This document shows, one piece after another, positions 60,726 through 64,000 of a stretch of DNA of 64,000 nt; positions within the stretch are counted from its first letter, which is position 1, and every line of letters starts with the position of its first letter. The position numbers were made by a program, and so were the translations under genes. The notes beneath the pieces were generated by a model that was not told the DNA's origin, ran no database searches, and saw only the letters and a program-made list of their open reading frames with translations. Where the stretch lies: contig CM028334.1 in the NCBI GenBank assembly GCA_016647705.1, positions 13,363,546 through 13,427,545 of the forward strand, given 5' to 3'. The DNA is from Eucommia ulmoides. Lineage: Eukaryota > Streptophyta > Magnoliopsida > Garryales > Eucommiaceae.

Positions 60726-60890
60726 TATCTAAAATAAAATTTAATAAACTGTTGGGCCAACTAGAAGAACAACTGTATTTAATTTAATAACATAACTACC
60801 ACTTAAGTGCCGAAACCACTTACCGACACCCTATCTCAAGGTCTACTACTGACTAGACAACTGGTACGTCTACAAAATCTATAACCTATT
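60726..60890 (-). other. Element H leader between PBS and gag
   Basis: No coding sequence is seen. It lies in the expected place for a retrotransposon leader. Confidence 0.6.
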
Positions 60891-60902
60891 GCTCTGATAC
60901 CA
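60891..60902 (-). other. Element H primer-binding site (tRNA-iMet)
   Basis: Plus strand GCTCTGATACCA is the complement of TGGTATCAGAGC, the PBS used by many plant Ty3-gypsy and Copia elements. It lies four bases from the LTR end at 60907. Confidence 0.88.
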
Positions 60903-61619
60903 CAAATGTCACTCCCTACCCCGGACACCCGTCACCCGAGGCCGGGCGTGACGTCGGCATGACACTTTCTGACCAACCAACCAAACACATACATATATAT
61001 ACATACATATTCAGATGTACGCATACCGCGATCAATATATTTTTTTCTCCAAAACAATACCTCATACCCAAATATATATACAAAAAAAATCACCAAAAAA
61101 AATGTTGAACCTTCTACGGTTCGCCTCTGACCGGCCCACCCAAAATGACACTACCTTCCGGACTCTACCTAGTGCCAGTAGTGGACCCACTCCTATTTGC
61201 GGCATCTGAAACCAAATTTTTTTATCAGTGTACTGTCTTCATAATAAAAATATTTTATGAATCAAGTATATGTATTATACACCATGTTTTAAAATATAAT
61301 AATATATAATCACATACCGTACGAAAATCCAGTTTCCCTGTCACCACTGAAATAACTCATATATTTAAAACACTCAATCCAAATTTTTAAAGTCAACCAG
61401 AACAATAAAATAATATATTGACGTCAATTCATTTTAAAATAATATATCTAAGTCAATTAATCCAGGCAGTTCATCGTATAATAAAATACCCCATACCACT
61501 TTCCTACTAGCCATAGGATCATTTTTACTTCATGATCGGGAGTTGCAACAATACCGTAACTTGTACAACTGTGTCATCTAAAGTGACTATCAGTGTCAGG
61601 GCCATTTATTATCCCCAAT

Positions 61620-61935
61620 GGTAGGGGTACTACCCGCAGGATTTACACTCCTGACGGGTCAAACCACCCTGCAGGACTTGCCTAGCAGGTAATCCACATC
61701 TCGCAGGACATATCCTCCTGACGAGAAGAAAATCCACATCTCGTAGGTTATAACCGCCTAACGAGAAGAAAATCCACATCTCGTAGGTCATATCTGCGTA
61801 ACGAGAAGAAAATCCACATCTTATAGGTCATACCCGCTTGACGAGAAGAAAATCCACTCTCATAGGTCATACCCGTCTGACGAGAAGAAAATCTACATCT
61901 CGCAGGTCATACCCGCCTGACGAGAAGAAAACTAT
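61620..61935. repeat. 40-bp minisatellite in the element H LTR, about 6-7 units
   Basis: The unit AATCCACATCTCGTAGGTC is followed by ATACCCGCCTGACGAGAAGAA, with small changes. LTR G has a shorter, more diverged version at 56080-56210. The units abut without unique spacers, so it is not a CRISPR array. Confidence 0.85.
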
Positions 61936-62569
61936 GGTATAGTCAGACAAAAATCACCTCTCACCTTTAACCCACTTGATTCGAAAATCATTTTCCGCCT
62001 TTAAAACTAACTTGATCCATATAAGTTGCAAAATTGTCCATTTTAAATAAACACATTTTCCACAATTTATATGAAAATAAGTTTTGTAAATTTACATAGA
62101 AGACAATACACTTACCTCGATTTTCGTACTGTAAAAATATCACCTTCCAAAACTTACCGGGACGCTGGCGCATGTGAACCTGACAACAATAGGCCTAATT
62201 TAATATTTTATTTAAAATAACCTAATATACAATGCATGGTCCTAAGTGGTAGTATTTCCCCTTCCCTAAATTTAATTATGCCAAAATTACTATATACCTC
62301 ATTCCGTTACGATTGCGAAATTTTTAATACTTAACAAATTTAATTTAATCGATAATAATACCCGATTAAAAGTTTACCTGTTTCAAATCACTCGCAGGCT
62401 AAGAAATTTGATTTTTGGATTTTATTTTTTATTTTTTTCATTTTTTGCTTTGCTGAACCTCACAGCCGCGACGAACGCTCCCGTTTTTCTGTTATGTTTC
62501 CTGGTTTCAGCAGCCGGTTGCCTCTCTCTCTCTCTCTTTCTCCTCACCAGCTCCGACGATCTCACTCGC

Positions 62570-63120
62570 CGCCCCCTCCTCACGAACAGAGCACACACTC
62601 CCACATACACGCCAACACACACACATACACAATCGCATAACATACTCACACACTGTCGGACCACCAACGACGATCACACACCCATATGCACGCAGGCAAA
62701 CGACGACTGATCACACACACACCCACGTAATCGACGACGAACATCACACACACACAAATGAGGAAATAGAACATAACACACTCGACTAACCACACACATG
62801 CACCCTCCGATCACCTCCATACTCTGCCAGTGAACAAAACCTACCCCCCCACATACACAACGGCAATGAAACGGAACAAAGCACACACATCCATACACAA
62901 CGATCACACATACATGACGAAACACATACCGAACGGCGACGCCACACCCCCTATGACGGTCACATACACACACACGATACATACACCCTCACACGCTCTC
63001 ACCGGCCGCCGGACGACAGATTCGAACACACCACTGCCGTCGACCCACTTCTTCTTCTCTCTGTTTTTTTTATTTCTTCTTCTTCTTTTTAGATGTTGGG
63101 ATTGTGAAATACACACACAC
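62570..63120. repeat. CA-rich low-complexity stretch in the element H LTR
   Basis: Repeated CACACA/ACATACAC words. Long reading frames on both strands (up to 105 codons) are translations of this biased sequence and are not called. Confidence 0.8.
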
Positions 63121-63330
63121 ACATTAATTTTTTCCAAATTACATTAACCTCCCCTCAATTTCCTTTAGGTTATTATTTAAATCCCAAAATTTAAAATGAA
63201 TATTTTTGAAATTGCTAATTGACCCCTAAACTTTTAATTTAAGTTAGAAATAACACATTCTACCCCGTTATTTTCTAAATGTTCTACAATGCAGCTAAAA
63301 TTATGCGTATGCGAAAATTAGGGTCTTACA

Positions 63331-63762
63331 ACTATAATTGTATATTGAATTACAAATTTAAACTTTAGTATCAAACTGATCGGCGCTAGGAATTTATTTT
63401 AATGTATTTGAAAATAATACGGCGATAGGAATTTCAGCTGAATTTCTATTTAATATGTAATAGTTGAATTTATTACATACCGGTGTAAAAATTGAACCGA
63501 TCAATTTAACATTTGTGATTGTCGTCATTATTTGTAAAATTTCTCGAATTAATTTAGAATAAATTATTGGTGATTCAGTTGTATTTAAAATCGTAATTAT
63601 TATATTTATTAGTTATCATTGAAAAATCGGCAACTAAAATTATCGTGGTTACTTATAAAATTTGTCAGTTTTTTATTAAATAAAATATTAATCGTTTGGT
63701 TTTAGCGTAAATTCTTCAAGGAGAGAAACCACTTGGCAGCCCTAAGAAGCCGGGTCGTTACA
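63331..63762 (-). mobile_element. LTR fragment related to solo LTR F
   Basis: On the minus strand from 63762 it reads TGTAACGACCCGGCTTCT, like the start of F (TGTCACGACCCGGTTTCT). Element H appears inserted into it at 63330. Confidence 0.6.
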
Positions 63763-64000
63763 AAAAAACATATGCATGAACATTAATGTACTACAAACAT
63801 TCCGTAAGCACGCAAAATCGATTGTAATCATGCATGCATTAACATTAACGTCCTCTCCAGCTTAAAGGGAACCTATTTTCACAAGAAAAAATGTGAGCAT
63901 GAACATTAAAGTACTAAACACATCCATGTTAGCCCCTGTATCTTCCCCCTGTACATTTTTCGAAAATGCGCAGTCATATGTTAACATAAATGAAAAACAA
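63763..64000. repeat. Diverged repeat, right copy (ACATTAACGT type)
   Basis: Contains ACTACAAACATT, AAAATCGATTG, ATTAACATTAACGT and AACCTATTTTCACA, in the order seen at 59391-59595. It runs off the window. Confidence 0.55.

Larger units (their letters stand above)
60907..63330 (-). mobile_element. Element H 5' LTR (2424 bp)
   Basis: Read on the minus strand it begins TGTAAGACCC and ends GGGAGTGACA next to the PBS. It is homologous to solo LTR G (shared AGTGGATC/AGTGGACC, TTTTATCAGTGTAC). It holds a 40-bp minisatellite and a CA-rich stretch. The left (3') LTR of H was not found, so H is truncated. Confidence 0.82.

Noticed and set aside
61620-61935. CRISPR-like direct repeats
   Set aside because: The units abut without unique spacers, and the locus is a plant LTR.
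62408-63147. Reading frames of 77-105 codons on both strands
   Set aside because: CA-rich low-complexity part of the element H LTR.

Overview
This is a plant nuclear DNA window, most likely from an angiosperm and probably a eudicot. It holds one interrupted, AT-rich, intron-bearing host gene, and the rest is nested plant LTR retrotransposons, a LINE and a Mutator-like element. There are no operons, CRISPR arrays or bacterial features. No rRNA or tRNA gene was found; the tRNA-Asp-like string near 37381 is a retrotransposon primer-binding site.

Region 1 (1-14528, minus strand) is one gene: a plant HRQ1-type RecQ-like superfamily 2 DNA helicase with an N-terminal ubiquitin-like domain. I joined 24 exons by hand. 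All splice phases agree and give one open frame of about 1162 codons. The last part, expected to hold the cysteine zinc cluster, lies left of base 1. The introns carry a complete 332-bp TRIM, a rearranged small TRIM and a 570-bp solo LTR, each with a 5-bp target-site duplication (TSD). The first intron appears to be GC-AG.

Region 2 (14529-25592) begins with the helicase upstream region and a long AT-rich stretch. It continues with a Tat/Ogre-like LTR fragment, a short inverted-repeat element and an LTR fragment rich in TTGACC. It ends with a dead LINE ORF1 (DUF4283 type) split by a solo LTR (K, TSD AGAGG), which itself contains a second solo LTR of the same family (J).

Region 3 (25593-58712) is a Russian-doll retrotransposon block, all in minus orientation. 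Element B is an Athila/Tat-like Ty3-gypsy element with LTR1 at 25593-29547, pol at 29548-33116, gag and protease at 51357-53320, a tRNA-Asp PBS, and LTR2 at 53621-58289. A second internal 3' end follows LTR2 (58290-58712), so the layout is LTR-internal-LTR-internal. LTR1 and LTR2 carry chromovirus-type solo LTRs F and G. Element A (33122-51351, TSD ACTAT) sits in B's protease/RT linker. A's right LTR is broken by element C (gag-only, tandem repeats) and element D (non-autonomous, tRNA-Asp PBS), and a deletion joins C and D. D's right LTR is split by a 3850-bp MULE (45436-49285, 9-bp TSD) that contains an array of GATATC-centred palindromes.

Region 4 (58713-64000) has a MuDR-type transposase N-terminal fragment, a diverged repeat present on both flanks, and a chromovirus (H) with gag, a tRNA-iMet PBS and a 2.4-kb LTR.

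The only gene that looks functional is the helicase; every transposon protein seen is broken. I did not find a convincing new biological system. The best leads are the palindrome array in the MULE, the 60-bp frame-preserving repeat in C, the short gag stub shared by A and D, and the readable insertion order.
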